This document shows positions 1-5,391 of a DNA stretch of 8,374 nt, one piece after another; the stretch's first letter is position 1, and every line of letters starts with the position of its first letter. The notes under the pieces were generated by a model that saw only the letters and a list, made by a program, of their open reading frames with translations, had not been told where the DNA came from and did no database searches. Where the stretch lies: contig JAIDKP010000053.1 of NCBI GenBank assembly GCA_029051445.1, forward strand, positions 1-8,374. Direction: 5' to 3'. Source of the stretch: Muribaculaceae bacterium (GTDB lineage: Bacteria > Bacteroidota > Bacteroidia > Bacteroidales > Muribaculaceae). The position numbers were made by a program, and so were the translations under genes.

Positions 1-1
1 G

Positions 2-511
2 TCTACAGAAGAACGCTTGATCTTGCAGGACTATATGGACAAAATAGCCCGCGAACTGCAACACCCGATAGACAAGTTCTCTAAATCGCTGATCATATCC
101 AATATAGAAGTCATGTTGAATTACTGTATGCGCTTCTATGAACGTCAGTTTGTCACGCGTGAAGAACTGAACCACAACACCCTCGGCAAATTCGAGCAGC
201 TGATTGACGATTATCTTGACAACGGACGCGGAGCAACCGACGGTGTCCCTACCGTAAAGTATTTCGCCGACAAGATATGCCTTTCATCCAACTATTTCGG
301 CGACCTTGTAAAGCAGGAAACAGGTAAGACCGCACAGGAATATATACAGCTGAAAATGATAAACTACGCTAAAAACTCGTTGTTGAATCCGGCTCTGAGT
401 ACCAAACATATTGCAGAACTGCTCGGGTTCCAGCACCCACAGCACTTTATCCGCTTCTTCAAAAAACAAACCGGAAGCACTCCCCGCCAATATCAACAAA
501 TAATCAATTAG
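2..511 (+). CDS. AraC-family transcriptional regulator, C-terminal part (5' end outside window)
   Basis: This is the C-terminal part of a DNA-binding transcriptional regulator. The frame is open from base 2 with no upstream stop, so a TTG at 17 is not the true start and the N-terminal sensing domain is missing. About the last 90 of the 169 visible residues form an AraC/XylS domain with two helix-turn-helix units. The first is around VKYFADKICLSSNYFGDLVK. The second is around HIAELLGFQHPQHFIRFFKK, ending in the family signature TGSTPRQYQ. The preceding helical part (roughly visible residues 1-75) resembles the linker between sensing and DNA-binding domains in Bacteroidota members. The targets and ligand cannot be read from this fragment. 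The gene ends with TAG and converges on rpsO. The AraC-family call is firm; the specific role is unknown. Confidence 0.9.
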   Translation, partial: STEERLILQDYMDKIARELQHPIDKFSKSLIISNIEVMLNYCMRFYERQFVTREELNHNTLGKFEQLIDDYLDNGRGATDGVPTVKYFADKICLSSNYFGDLVKQETGKTAQEYIQLKMINYAKNSLLNPALSTKHIAELLGFQHPQHFIRFFKKQTGSTPRQYQQIIN

Positions 512-540
512 GACCAATATTGATATTGGAGCGTCAATTA
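504..540. repeat. Perfect 7-bp palindrome flanked by direct repeats
   Basis: CCAATAT (514-520) and ATATTGG (523-529) form a perfect inverted repeat around a 2-base centre, starting three bases after the AraC-type stop codon. It sits between two copies of TCAATTA (504-510 and 534-540), 3 and 4 bases from the palindrome edges. The first copy overlaps the end of the coding region. The centre is too short for a good RNA loop unless the innermost pair opens, so a protein-binding site is possible, but chance in AT-rich DNA is not excluded. Confidence 0.4.
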
Positions 541-550
541 TGGTATCATG

Positions 551-585
551 AAAAAAGAGGCTGTGCTCAGAGTGAACACAACCTC
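551..585 (-). terminator. Rho-independent terminator of rpsO
   Basis: Bases 557-568 and 574-585 form a 12-bp stem around a 5-base loop. On the - strand the stem is followed by six Ts (551-556 as A on the + strand), 20 bases past the rpsO stop. Two positions are G-U pairs in the - strand RNA but C-A mismatches in the + strand RNA, so the structure is better built for transcripts from rpsO. The T-rich stretch at 586-598 could still allow weaker termination of the converging AraC-type gene. Confidence 0.85.
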
Positions 586-604
586 CTTTATCTTTTTATG
601 CATC

Positions 605-880
605 TTATTTGCGGATGCCAAGCTCTTTCTGAGCGATGATCGCGCGATAGCGGTTGATGTCGGTGCGGATCAGATAGTCAAGTAGACGACGACGCTTACC
701 AACGAGCATCTTAAGAGTACGGGCTGTAACGTAGTCTTTGTGATTCTGCTTCAGGTGAGCAGTGAGATGAGCAATACGGGTAGAGAAGAGCGCGATCTGT
801 GCCTCGGGGGACCCTGTGTCAGTCTTGCTCGTTCCGTACTTCTCGAAGATGGCTGTCTTTTCTTCAGGATTCAGTGCCAT
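605..880 (-). CDS. rpsO: 30S ribosomal protein S15
   Basis: S15 is a primary 16S rRNA-binding protein of the small-subunit platform; it binds the central domain at a three-way junction and promotes S6/S18 assembly. The 91-residue product matches the family length (E. coli has 89) and is collinear throughout. It keeps the conserved D21-T22-G23-S24 turn, Q28, R35, H42 and D49 of the rRNA-binding face, the basic KRRRLLDYL stretch (62-70), and a basic C-terminus ending GIRK. The start is ATG at 880, with no Shine-Dalgarno sequence, as usual in Bacteroidota. It lies downstream of the omega-subunit gene with its own promoter and a leader of about 90 bases, and is followed by a strong terminator. 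In several bacteria S15 represses its own mRNA through leader structure; a leader hairpin is visible here. Identification is very secure. Confidence 0.98.
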   Translation of the reverse strand: MALNPEEKTAIFEKYGTSKTDTGSPEAQIALFSTRIAHLTAHLKQNHKDYVTARTLKMLVGKRRRLLDYLIRTDINRYRAIIAQKELGIRK

Positions 881-968
881 TTCCAGGGAATTGTTTAAGT
901 TAGTTTATTAATTTCAGACTTCTCCGGAACCGGAAAAACAAGATCGCGGCCGTCACCGTTTCCGAAAA
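881..968 (-). promoter_or_regulatory. rpsO 5' leader with a stem-loop (candidate S15 autoregulatory site)
   Basis: The region between the predicted rpsO transcription start (about 968) and its ATG contains an imperfect inverted repeat. Bases 956-964 pair with 925-933, giving 8 of 9 base pairs with a single internal mismatch around a 22-base loop. The 3' arm also lies within a short self-complementary stretch, CCGGTTCCGG (- strand, 924-933), which could form an alternative structure. The remaining 44 bases before the ATG are A/T-rich and probably single-stranded. S15 leaders elsewhere fold into structures that mimic the 16S site. Whether this one binds S15 is inference. Confidence 0.45.
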
Positions 969-975
969 AGCGATG

Positions 976-1006
976 CAAATTTAGTGTTTTATTCCGAATC
1001 TGCAAT
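976..1006 (-). promoter_or_regulatory. Bacteroidota-type promoter of rpsO
   Basis: On the - strand TAAATTTG (983 to 976) fits the -7 consensus TAnnTTTG. ATTG (1006 to 1003) gives three of the four -33 bases TTTG, with a 19-base spacer. This predicts a start near 968 and a leader of about 88 bases, allowing rpsO to be transcribed independently of bamD and the omega gene. Confidence 0.65.
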
Positions 1007-1058
1007 GTCTTTTCACGATTATTATCAAGAATCTCGGCAAGAGTACTTGAAAGACATT
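1004..1058 (-). repeat. 9-bp inverted repeat with a nested stem after the omega gene
   Basis: AATGTCTTT (1004-1012) and AAAGACATT (1050-1058) are perfectly complementary. Inside them, TCAAG (1025-1029) can pair with CTTGA (1046-1050, sharing one base with the outer arm), and CTC (1033-1035) with GAG (1041-1043). The structure spans from the omega stop codon to the rpsO -33 element. No U-run follows, so it is not a standard terminator. It may affect the 3' end of the bamD-omega mRNA. Confidence 0.35.
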
Positions 1059-1390
1059 CAGTTCTGCGATTTTGCCTGATCAGGCAGACGGAAATAGACC
1101 TTTCCGTCCTTATACTCCTCTGCTGCGATAAGAGTGGGCTTCGGAAGCTTCTCATAATAACGCGAGATTTCAATCTGCTCCCGATTTTCCGACACCTCCT
1201 CAAGGTTGTCATTCAGAGACGCAAACTCCTGGAGTTTCTGCTCCAGATCATGCTTCATCTCCGCTGCGATCTGATTGGCACGTTTTGCAATGATGCAGAC
1301 GGTTTCATAAACATTGCCGGTATCGGCTGAAAGCTCGATCATGTCACGGGTGACAGTCGTGAGCGGGGCGTTTGTCTTTCTGTAATCCAT
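1058..1390 (-). CDS. rpoZ: DNA-directed RNA polymerase omega subunit (Rpb6-like)
   Basis: This is the small polymerase subunit that clamps the beta-prime C-terminus and helps core assembly; it is equivalent to eukaryotic Rpb6. The 110-residue protein has the Bacteroidota form of the domain. It starts MDYRKTNAPLTTVTRDM, followed by the conserved core helix TGNVYETVCIIAKRANQI (24-41), a charged helix (44-72) and a C-terminal segment ISRYYEKLPKPTLIA (75-89). That C-terminal segment is characteristic of Bacteroidota homologues, many of which have been deposited as hypothetical proteins because similarity to proteobacterial omega is low. The start is ATG at 1390. It lies 51 bases downstream of bamD on the same strand with no convincing promoter in the gap, so it is probably cotranscribed with bamD. 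The alternative is a member of the same Rpb6 family without a proven polymerase role. Confidence 0.85.
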   Translation of the reverse strand: MDYRKTNAPLTTVTRDMIELSADTGNVYETVCIIAKRANQIAAEMKHDLEQKLQEFASLNDNLEEVSENREQIEISRYYEKLPKPTLIAAEEYKDGKVYFRLPDQAKSQN

Positions 1391-1441
1391 TATTATGGTC
1401 TGAACTGTATTCTGTTCGGGTTGTTCTGTTGATTCCTAAAA

Positions 1442-2269
1442 TTAATCAGTCGAGGCATATCTCGACGCTATCTTGAAAATATTGTCGGCTTCCTCTCTGA
1501 AAGGGCTTTCCGGATAGTTGTTGATAAAGCTGTAATACTCATCGACCACATCACGGAAACGGTCGCCCTTGCGCTCATCGACACTCATCGAAGCCTCCTG
1601 ATACCGGGCCTTCAGTATGAGCATCTCAAGCTCCTCCTTATACTTTGAGTAGGGGTATTCCTTAATCGCATTCTGGGCAACGATAATAGCGCTCTCATAA
1701 TTGTTGCCGCGATAGATACCCATGTTGTAATACAACTGGGCATTCTGCAGCTCCTTGAGAGTAAGCTTGTCCTGAAGCTCGAAAATCGCATTCTGGGCAA
1801 TAGTGACTTTGTCGCTGCGCGGGAAATAGTCGAGAAAAGCCTGAAGCTCCTCTATCGCCTTGATCGTACCCGACTGGTCAAGCTGAGCTTCCGGAGAATC
1901 AAGGAAGTAACCGTAACCGGCATAAAATCTCGCAAGTTCTGTATATTTCCCCTTGGGAAAACGAGAGTAATAAGTCTGAAAATAGGAAGCGGCATCAAGA
2001 TACTCCTTATTCTCATAATAGCTGAGTCCAAGAAGATAAAGAGCCTCCTCGCCTTTTTCAGAACCCTTCAGCATTGTCACGACATCTCCGAGAAGAGTGT
2101 AGGACTGTGAGAAATTCCCCTCTTCAAAGGCACGCTTGGCATATTGGAACTTCTCCTCGGGATCCTTACTTTTCAACACACGCTGGTACTCCCCACACCC
2201 TGAGAGGGAGGGCAGCACAAAGCACAAAAGCAATATTTTCAGGGCATTAAGCCCGATTTTATTCAGCAT
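1442..2269 (-). CDS. bamD: Outer membrane protein assembly factor BamD (lipoprotein)
   Basis: BamD is an essential periplasm-facing lipoprotein of the BAM complex that works with BamA to insert beta-barrel proteins into the outer membrane. With ATG at 2269 the product is 275 residues. It has a basic N-terminus, a hydrophobic stretch (residues 9-21) and the lipobox L22-S23-G24-C25, so Cys25 should be lipidated. The rest is helical TPR-like repeats, including EEALYLLGLSYYENKEYLDAASYFQTYYSRFPKG-type and ESAIIVAQNAIKEYPYSKY-type units, matching the BamD family (E. coli BamD has 245). An in-frame TTG at 2293 would add eight residues, but it lies at the predicted transcript start and would push the signal peptide inwards, so ATG 2269 is preferred. 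It is followed by the omega gene. Confidence 0.92.
   Translation of the reverse strand: MLNKIGLNALKILLLCFVLPSLSGCGEYQRVLKSKDPEEKFQYAKRAFEEGNFSQSYTLLGDVVTMLKGSEKGEEALYLLGLSYYENKEYLDAASYFQTYYSRFPKGKYTELARFYAGYGYFLDSPEAQLDQSGTIKAIEELQAFLDYFPRSDKVTIAQNAIFELQDKLTLKELQNAQLYYNMGIYRGNNYESAIIVAQNAIKEYPYSKYKEELEMLILKARYQEASMSVDERKGDRFRDVVDEYYSFINNYPESPFREEADNIFKIASRYASTD
1664..1800. repeat. Exact 17-bp direct repeat inside bamD
   Basis: The 17 bases AATCGCATTCTGGGCAA occur at 1664-1680 and again at 1784-1800, exactly 120 bases (40 codons) apart and in the same frame. They encode the shared peptide AQNAI in two successive helical repeat units (VAQNAIKEYP and IAQNAIFELQ). This may be a trace of internal duplication or conversion between TPR-like units, or chance convergence on a repeated helix motif. 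Confidence 0.6.
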
Positions 2270-2297
2270 ACTGATTCGCCAAAAGTCTTTCAAGCCA

Positions 2298-2305
2298 CAA
2301 ATATA
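2298..2305 (-). promoter_or_regulatory. -7 element upstream of bamD
   Basis: TATATTTG on the - strand fits TAnnTTTG and ends 28 bases before the bamD ATG, predicting a leader of roughly 20 bases. No TTTG is present at the expected -33 distance, so this is a half-site call. It implies that bamD-omega starts independently of the upstream mlaEF-nitroreductase operon. Confidence 0.45.
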
Positions 2306-2326
2306 CAGCTTTTTTCTCAGCCGATT

Positions 2327-3118
2327 TCACTTTTTTGCATTTTTTTCGGGCCAAGCAAATCCCTGCAGTGAGATATAGTCAAAAAAATCCTCCGAGAATT
2401 TAACGGCATTGGCTTCCGGATAACGCACATCGGTGAACACATGAGCAAGCGAAGGCTTGCCGTTCTCCTCAACAAAAGCACGGTTGGCCGGAAGAGACTC
2501 TTTTTCGCTGTAAATTCGGTCTATGTCGTCTGCACCATAACGGTGATACACCTCATCGTGTATCAGTGCGTCAGCAGGAAGACGCTCCGCACCTTCCGAC
2601 TTTACAGCCGGCCACCCTATTGCAAGCGTAACCACAGGCACGGTAAGCCTCGGAAGCTCAAGGATCTCCCCTATCCTCGACGCAGTATAGGTTGTTGTAC
2701 CGAGATAGACACATCCGAGCCCGGCAAGTTCCGCGAGCGTGTTGAACTGCTGTGCAAAAATAACCGCATCAAGCATAGCGGCCGTGAAGCTCTCAAAGTT
2801 CTCAAAACCTGGTTTTGCGCCACGCTGCTCACACCATTGACTGAAACGGTTGAAATCGGCGACAAACGTCAGAAAAATACCGTTGCCGGTAGCAGCAGGC
2901 TGATTGAAATGAGCCGCGGCAAGTTCCTTTTTTATTTCCGGCTTGCGGGTGACTATCACACTATAGAGTTGCATACCGCCGGTAGTGGGAGCATGAGCTG
3001 CTTTTTTCACAAGTTCGGCGATAAGCTCCTGCGGCACCTCGCGTTCGGTAAATCTACGCTCTGTAGCACGGGCGGTCCAGTAGGACGATTCCAGAATATC
3101 TTTGTTCTCCATCTTCAT
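2327..3118 (-). CDS. NfsA-type nitroreductase / flavin oxidoreductase
   Basis: A predicted FMN-dependent oxidoreductase of the nitroreductase superfamily that uses NAD(P)H to reduce nitro-, quinone- or flavin-type substrates in the cytoplasm. The natural substrate cannot be inferred. The 263-residue protein opens with the family's FMN-phosphate region RATERRFTEREVP (17-29). AAHAPTTGGMQLYSVIV follows, where most relatives have the APTSGN-like flavin-contacting loop. The glycine-rich segment LAELAGLGCVYLGTTTY lies mid-protein. The later block ALIHDEVYHRYGADDIDRIY resembles the NfsA/FRP subgroup. E. coli NfsA has 240 residues. The start is ATG at 3118; a second ATG six bases on (3112) is equally possible. 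It starts seven bases after the mlaF stop, so it is almost certainly cotranscribed with mlaEF. Superfamily placement is confident; the subgroup is less so. Confidence 0.87.
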   Translation of the reverse strand: MKMENKDILESSYWTARATERRFTEREVPQELIAELVKKAAHAPTTGGMQLYSVIVTRKPEIKKELAAAHFNQPAATGNGIFLTFVADFNRFSQWCEQRGAKPGFENFESFTAAMLDAVIFAQQFNTLAELAGLGCVYLGTTTYTASRIGEILELPRLTVPVVTLAIGWPAVKSEGAERLPADALIHDEVYHRYGADDIDRIYSEKESLPANRAFVEENGKPSLAHVFTDVRYPEANAVKFSEDFFDYISLQGFAWPEKNAKK

Positions 3119-3125
3119 TCAACTG

Positions 3126-3902
3126 TCATTTCATCGGCTGTGCAGAAGCCACAATATAATCCTTGACTTCCTGAAACAGACGCGTGGCAAACACAAACTC
3201 ATTCAGAGCCTCATTCTCCGTCGTGAATATTTTATCCTTGTCACCGACCCACTCGCGGCGCCCTTTGTTCAGAAACACGATATTGTCACCGATTCCGAGC
3301 ACCGAGTTCATGTCGTGGGTGTTGATCACCGTCGTTATATTGTATTCGTGAGTGATATCGCTCAGAAGCTCGTCAATCACAATCGAAGTCTTCGGGTCGA
3401 GACCGGAGTTTGGCTCGTCGCAAAAAAGATACTTAGGGTTCAGCGCAATCGCGCGTGCAATAGCCACACGCTTCTGCATGCCGCCCGATATCTCCGATGG
3501 AAACTTTTTCTCGGCTCCGCTGAGATTCACTCGTTCAATACAGAACATCGCACGTTCCATCATCTCGTCACGGCTCATATCTGAAAACATAACCAGAGGG
3601 AACAGCACATTGCCGAGCACTGTCTCGGAGTCAAAAAGTGCCGACCCCTGAAACAGCATACCGATTTCCTTGCGCAGTTCCTTTATCTGCTTTGAATTCA
3701 TCTTCAGTGTGTCGCGACCGTCAAAAAGGATCTGCCCGCAGTCGGGACGGAGAAGCCCCACAACCGATTTCATAAGCACCGTCTTTCCCGAGCCGCTCTG
3801 ACCGATAATCAGATTAGTCTTTCCGGTCTCGAAACGCGCACTCACATCCTTAAGGATCTGCTTTCCGTCAAACGATTTTGAAATATCGACAACCTCAATC
3901 AT
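3126..3902 (-). CDS. mlaF: MlaF-type ABC transporter ATP-binding protein
   Basis: This is the cytoplasmic ATPase that powers an MCE/Mla-type lipid transporter, moving phospholipids between inner and outer membranes. The 258 residues form one complete nucleotide-binding domain. It has Walker A GQSGSGKT (34-41), Q-loop Q85, signature SGGMQKR (139-145), Walker B ending in D162-E163, and H-loop H196. SGGMQKRVAIARAIAL followed by DEPNSGLDP is the form seen in the MlaF/MlaE-partner subfamily, as opposed to importers of solutes. The ATG at 3902 overlaps the mlaE stop by four bases (ATGA), so translation is coupled to its permease. No MCE-domain protein (MlaD) follows; the next gene is a nitroreductase. 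All catalytic residues are intact. Confidence 0.92.
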   Translation of the reverse strand: MIEVVDISKSFDGKQILKDVSARFETGKTNLIIGQSGSGKTVLMKSVVGLLRPDCGQILFDGRDTLKMNSKQIKELRKEIGMLFQGSALFDSETVLGNVLFPLVMFSDMSRDEMMERAMFCIERVNLSGAEKKFPSEISGGMQKRVAIARAIALNPKYLFCDEPNSGLDPKTSIVIDELLSDITHEYNITTVINTHDMNSVLGIGDNIVFLNKGRREWVGDKDKIFTTENEALNEFVFATRLFQEVKDYIVASAQPMK

Positions 3903-4648
3903 TGCAGCAGGAGTTTTGTGAGTATTACATCAAACAGAAGTATGAGTATCGAGCTGGTAACCACCGAGTCTGTACTGGCTTTTCCCACCTCGAGTGCGCC
4001 GCCTTTCACATAGTAGCCGAAATAACTTGCTACCGATGCGATTATAAAGGCAAAAAAGAACGATTTTATAAGACCGTACCACACATACCACTCCGTGAAC
4101 ATAGCCTGAAGACCATATGTATAACGGGCGACAGGAATCAGATCGGTGAAAGTGGCGACAAGCAGACCGCCGAACAATGCCGTGCCCATACAGAAGACAA
4201 CAAGTATCGGCATAAAGAAAACAAATGCCACGACCTTGGGCAGAACAAGATAATTGCATGAATTGACACCCATTATCTCCAATGCATCTATCTGCTCCGT
4301 CACCCTCATTGTGCCTATCTCAGAAGCGATGTTACTTCCTACCTTGCCGGCAAGAATCAGACACAGGATTGAATTGGAGAACTCCAGCAGAACAATGTCG
4401 CGCGTTGCAAGACCGACTGTGTAGGACGGCATAAGCGGAGACGATGTATTGAGCTGCATCTGTATCGCACATACCGCACCTATAAAAATCGATATAATGA
4501 TCACGAGCGGTATCGAATCTACTCCGAGTTTCGACACCTCTGTCACACAACGGCGGCCAAACACGCCCCATCTGTCGGGCAACGAGAAAGTCCTGCCTAT
4601 AAACATACAATACTTACCTGTATTGGCAAGCCATTTATTCAATATCAT
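3899..4648 (-). CDS. mlaE: MlaE-family ABC transporter permease
   Basis: This is the inner-membrane permease of the MCE-type phospholipid transport system, partner of the ATPase encoded next. The 249-residue protein has about five hydrophobic segments (roughly 45-65, 85-105, 139-165, 190-210 and 231-248). It carries both family hallmarks: SEIGTMRVTEQIDALEIMGV (109-128) and YYVKGGALEVGKASTDSVV (212-230). Length and layout match the MlaE family (about 260 residues). ATG at 4648 is the likely start; the N-terminal amphipathic segment MILNKWLANTGKY is normal for the family. A -7 promoter element lies about 28 bases upstream, making this the first gene of mlaE-mlaF-nitroreductase. Substrate direction (retrograde or anterograde lipid transport) cannot be told from the sequence. 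Confidence 0.92.
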   Translation of the reverse strand: MILNKWLANTGKYCMFIGRTFSLPDRWGVFGRRCVTEVSKLGVDSIPLVIIISIFIGAVCAIQMQLNTSSPLMPSYTVGLATRDIVLLEFSNSILCLILAGKVGSNIASEIGTMRVTEQIDALEIMGVNSCNYLVLPKVVAFVFFMPILVVFCMGTALFGGLLVATFTDLIPVARYTYGLQAMFTEWYVWYGLIKSFFFAFIIASVASYFGYYVKGGALEVGKASTDSVVTSSILILLFDVILTKLLLQ

Positions 4649-4676
4649 AATATGCCTTAGAATACTATTGTCACAG

Positions 4677-4684
4677 CAAAGGTA
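4677..4684 (-). promoter_or_regulatory. -7 element of the mlaE operon
   Basis: TACCTTTG on the - strand fits TAnnTTTG and ends 28 bases before the mlaE ATG, the same distance as the bamD element from its start. No clear TTTG lies 19-20 bases further upstream, so the -33 part is weak. It lies only 7 bases from the -33 box of the divergent udk promoter. Confidence 0.5.
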
Positions 4685-4691
4685 ATGAAAA

Positions 4692-4723
4692 TTTGATCTT
4701 CATCCCGAAATTATGTAGTTTTG
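4692..4723 (+). promoter_or_regulatory. Bacteroidota-type promoter of the udk operon
   Basis: TTTG (4692-4695), a 20-base spacer and TAGTTTTG (4716-4723) give a full match to the TTTG / TAnnTTTG consensus. The predicted start is near 4730, about 25 bases before the udk ATG. This is the best promoter in the window and should drive udk-lptB-trmN6 and the genes beyond. Confidence 0.75.
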
Positions 4724-4755
4724 TGCAGATAAAGCGCCATAAAATCCAACTTCTC

Positions 4756-5391
4756 ATGCTCATCATCGGTATTGCCGGAGGCACCGGTTCAGGAAAGACA
4801 ACAGTTGTCAACCGCATTATACAGTCTCTCCCGACAGGAGAGGTCGCTGTTTTGCCTCAGGACTCCTACTATAAGGATCTCAGCCATCTGAAACCTGAAG
4901 ATCGGCAGAAAATCAACTTCGACGAGCCGCAGGCGATAGAGTGGTCTCTGCTTGTGGAACAGCTATGCCGACTGAGAGAAGGAAAGACTGTCGAAATGCC
5001 GACATATTCCTATCTGACGTGCACACGCCAGAAAGAGACCGTGACCGTAAGGCCACGCGACGTTGTCATTGTCGAAGGCATACTTGTGCTGTGCGACCCT
5101 GTTCTACGGGAGATGATGGACATTAAATGTTTTGTCGATGCCGATGCCGACGAACGTCTTATACGAGTCATCTCGCGCGATTGCGTCGAGCGAGGACGCA
5201 CACCGCAGATGGTCATCGAACGATACGAGCGGGTGCTAAAACCGATGCACTGCCAGTACATCGAGCCGTCGAAACGATTTGCCGACCTGATTATACCGCA
5301 GGGAGGTACCAACAAAGTAGCGATAGGACTGCTCACCGATTTCATCGAGGCAAGGCTGCGCAGGGCGCAATCATCTAACAATAGTTACTGA
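4756..5391 (+). CDS. udk: Uridine kinase (uridine/cytidine monophosphokinase)
   Basis: This enzyme phosphorylates uridine and cytidine to UMP and CMP in the cytosolic pyrimidine salvage pathway. The 211-residue product has the P-loop GGTGSGKT (8-15) and the catalytic-region motif LPQDSYYKD (33-41), with D36 as the likely base. It also has NFDEPQAIEW, VIVEGILVL in the central strand, the lid ERGRTPQMVIERYERVLKPMHCQYIEPSKRFADLIIP, and GGTNKVAI near the end. These are all canonical for the family, whose usual length is about 210. An upstream in-frame TTG at 4693 would add 21 residues but lies inside the promoter, so ATG 4756 is chosen; it puts the P-loop at the expected distance from the N-terminus. 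The stop TGA shares one base with the lptB ATG, coupling the two. Confidence 0.95.
   Translation: MLIIGIAGGTGSGKTTVVNRIIQSLPTGEVAVLPQDSYYKDLSHLKPEDRQKINFDEPQAIEWSLLVEQLCRLREGKTVEMPTYSYLTCTRQKETVTVRPRDVVIVEGILVLCDPVLREMMDIKCFVDADADERLIRVISRDCVERGRTPQMVIERYERVLKPMHCQYIEPSKRFADLIIPQGGTNKVAIGLLTDFIEARLRRAQSSNNSY

Noticed and set aside
895..1212. A 105-codon - strand frame across the omega/rpsO gap
   Set aside because: It overlaps the omega gene in another frame and the rpsO promoter and leader; the product has no family resemblance.
2270..2293. An eight-residue extension of BamD from a TTG at 2293
   Set aside because: It starts at or before the predicted transcript start and puts extra residues ahead of a normal lipoprotein signal peptide.
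2306..2326. A possible terminator for the nitroreductase operon before bamD
   Set aside because: Only a 5-bp stem with one G-U pair is present and no U-run follows, so it is too weak to call.
2441..3166. A 241-codon open frame on the + strand opposite the nitroreductase
   Set aside because: The product is rich in Arg, His and Cys with no motifs, and the - strand nitroreductase is well supported and fits its operon.
4693..4755. A 21-residue N-terminal extension of uridine kinase from a TTG at 4693
   Set aside because: It coincides with the udk promoter (4692-4723), and uridine kinases start just before the P-loop, as ATG 4756 does.
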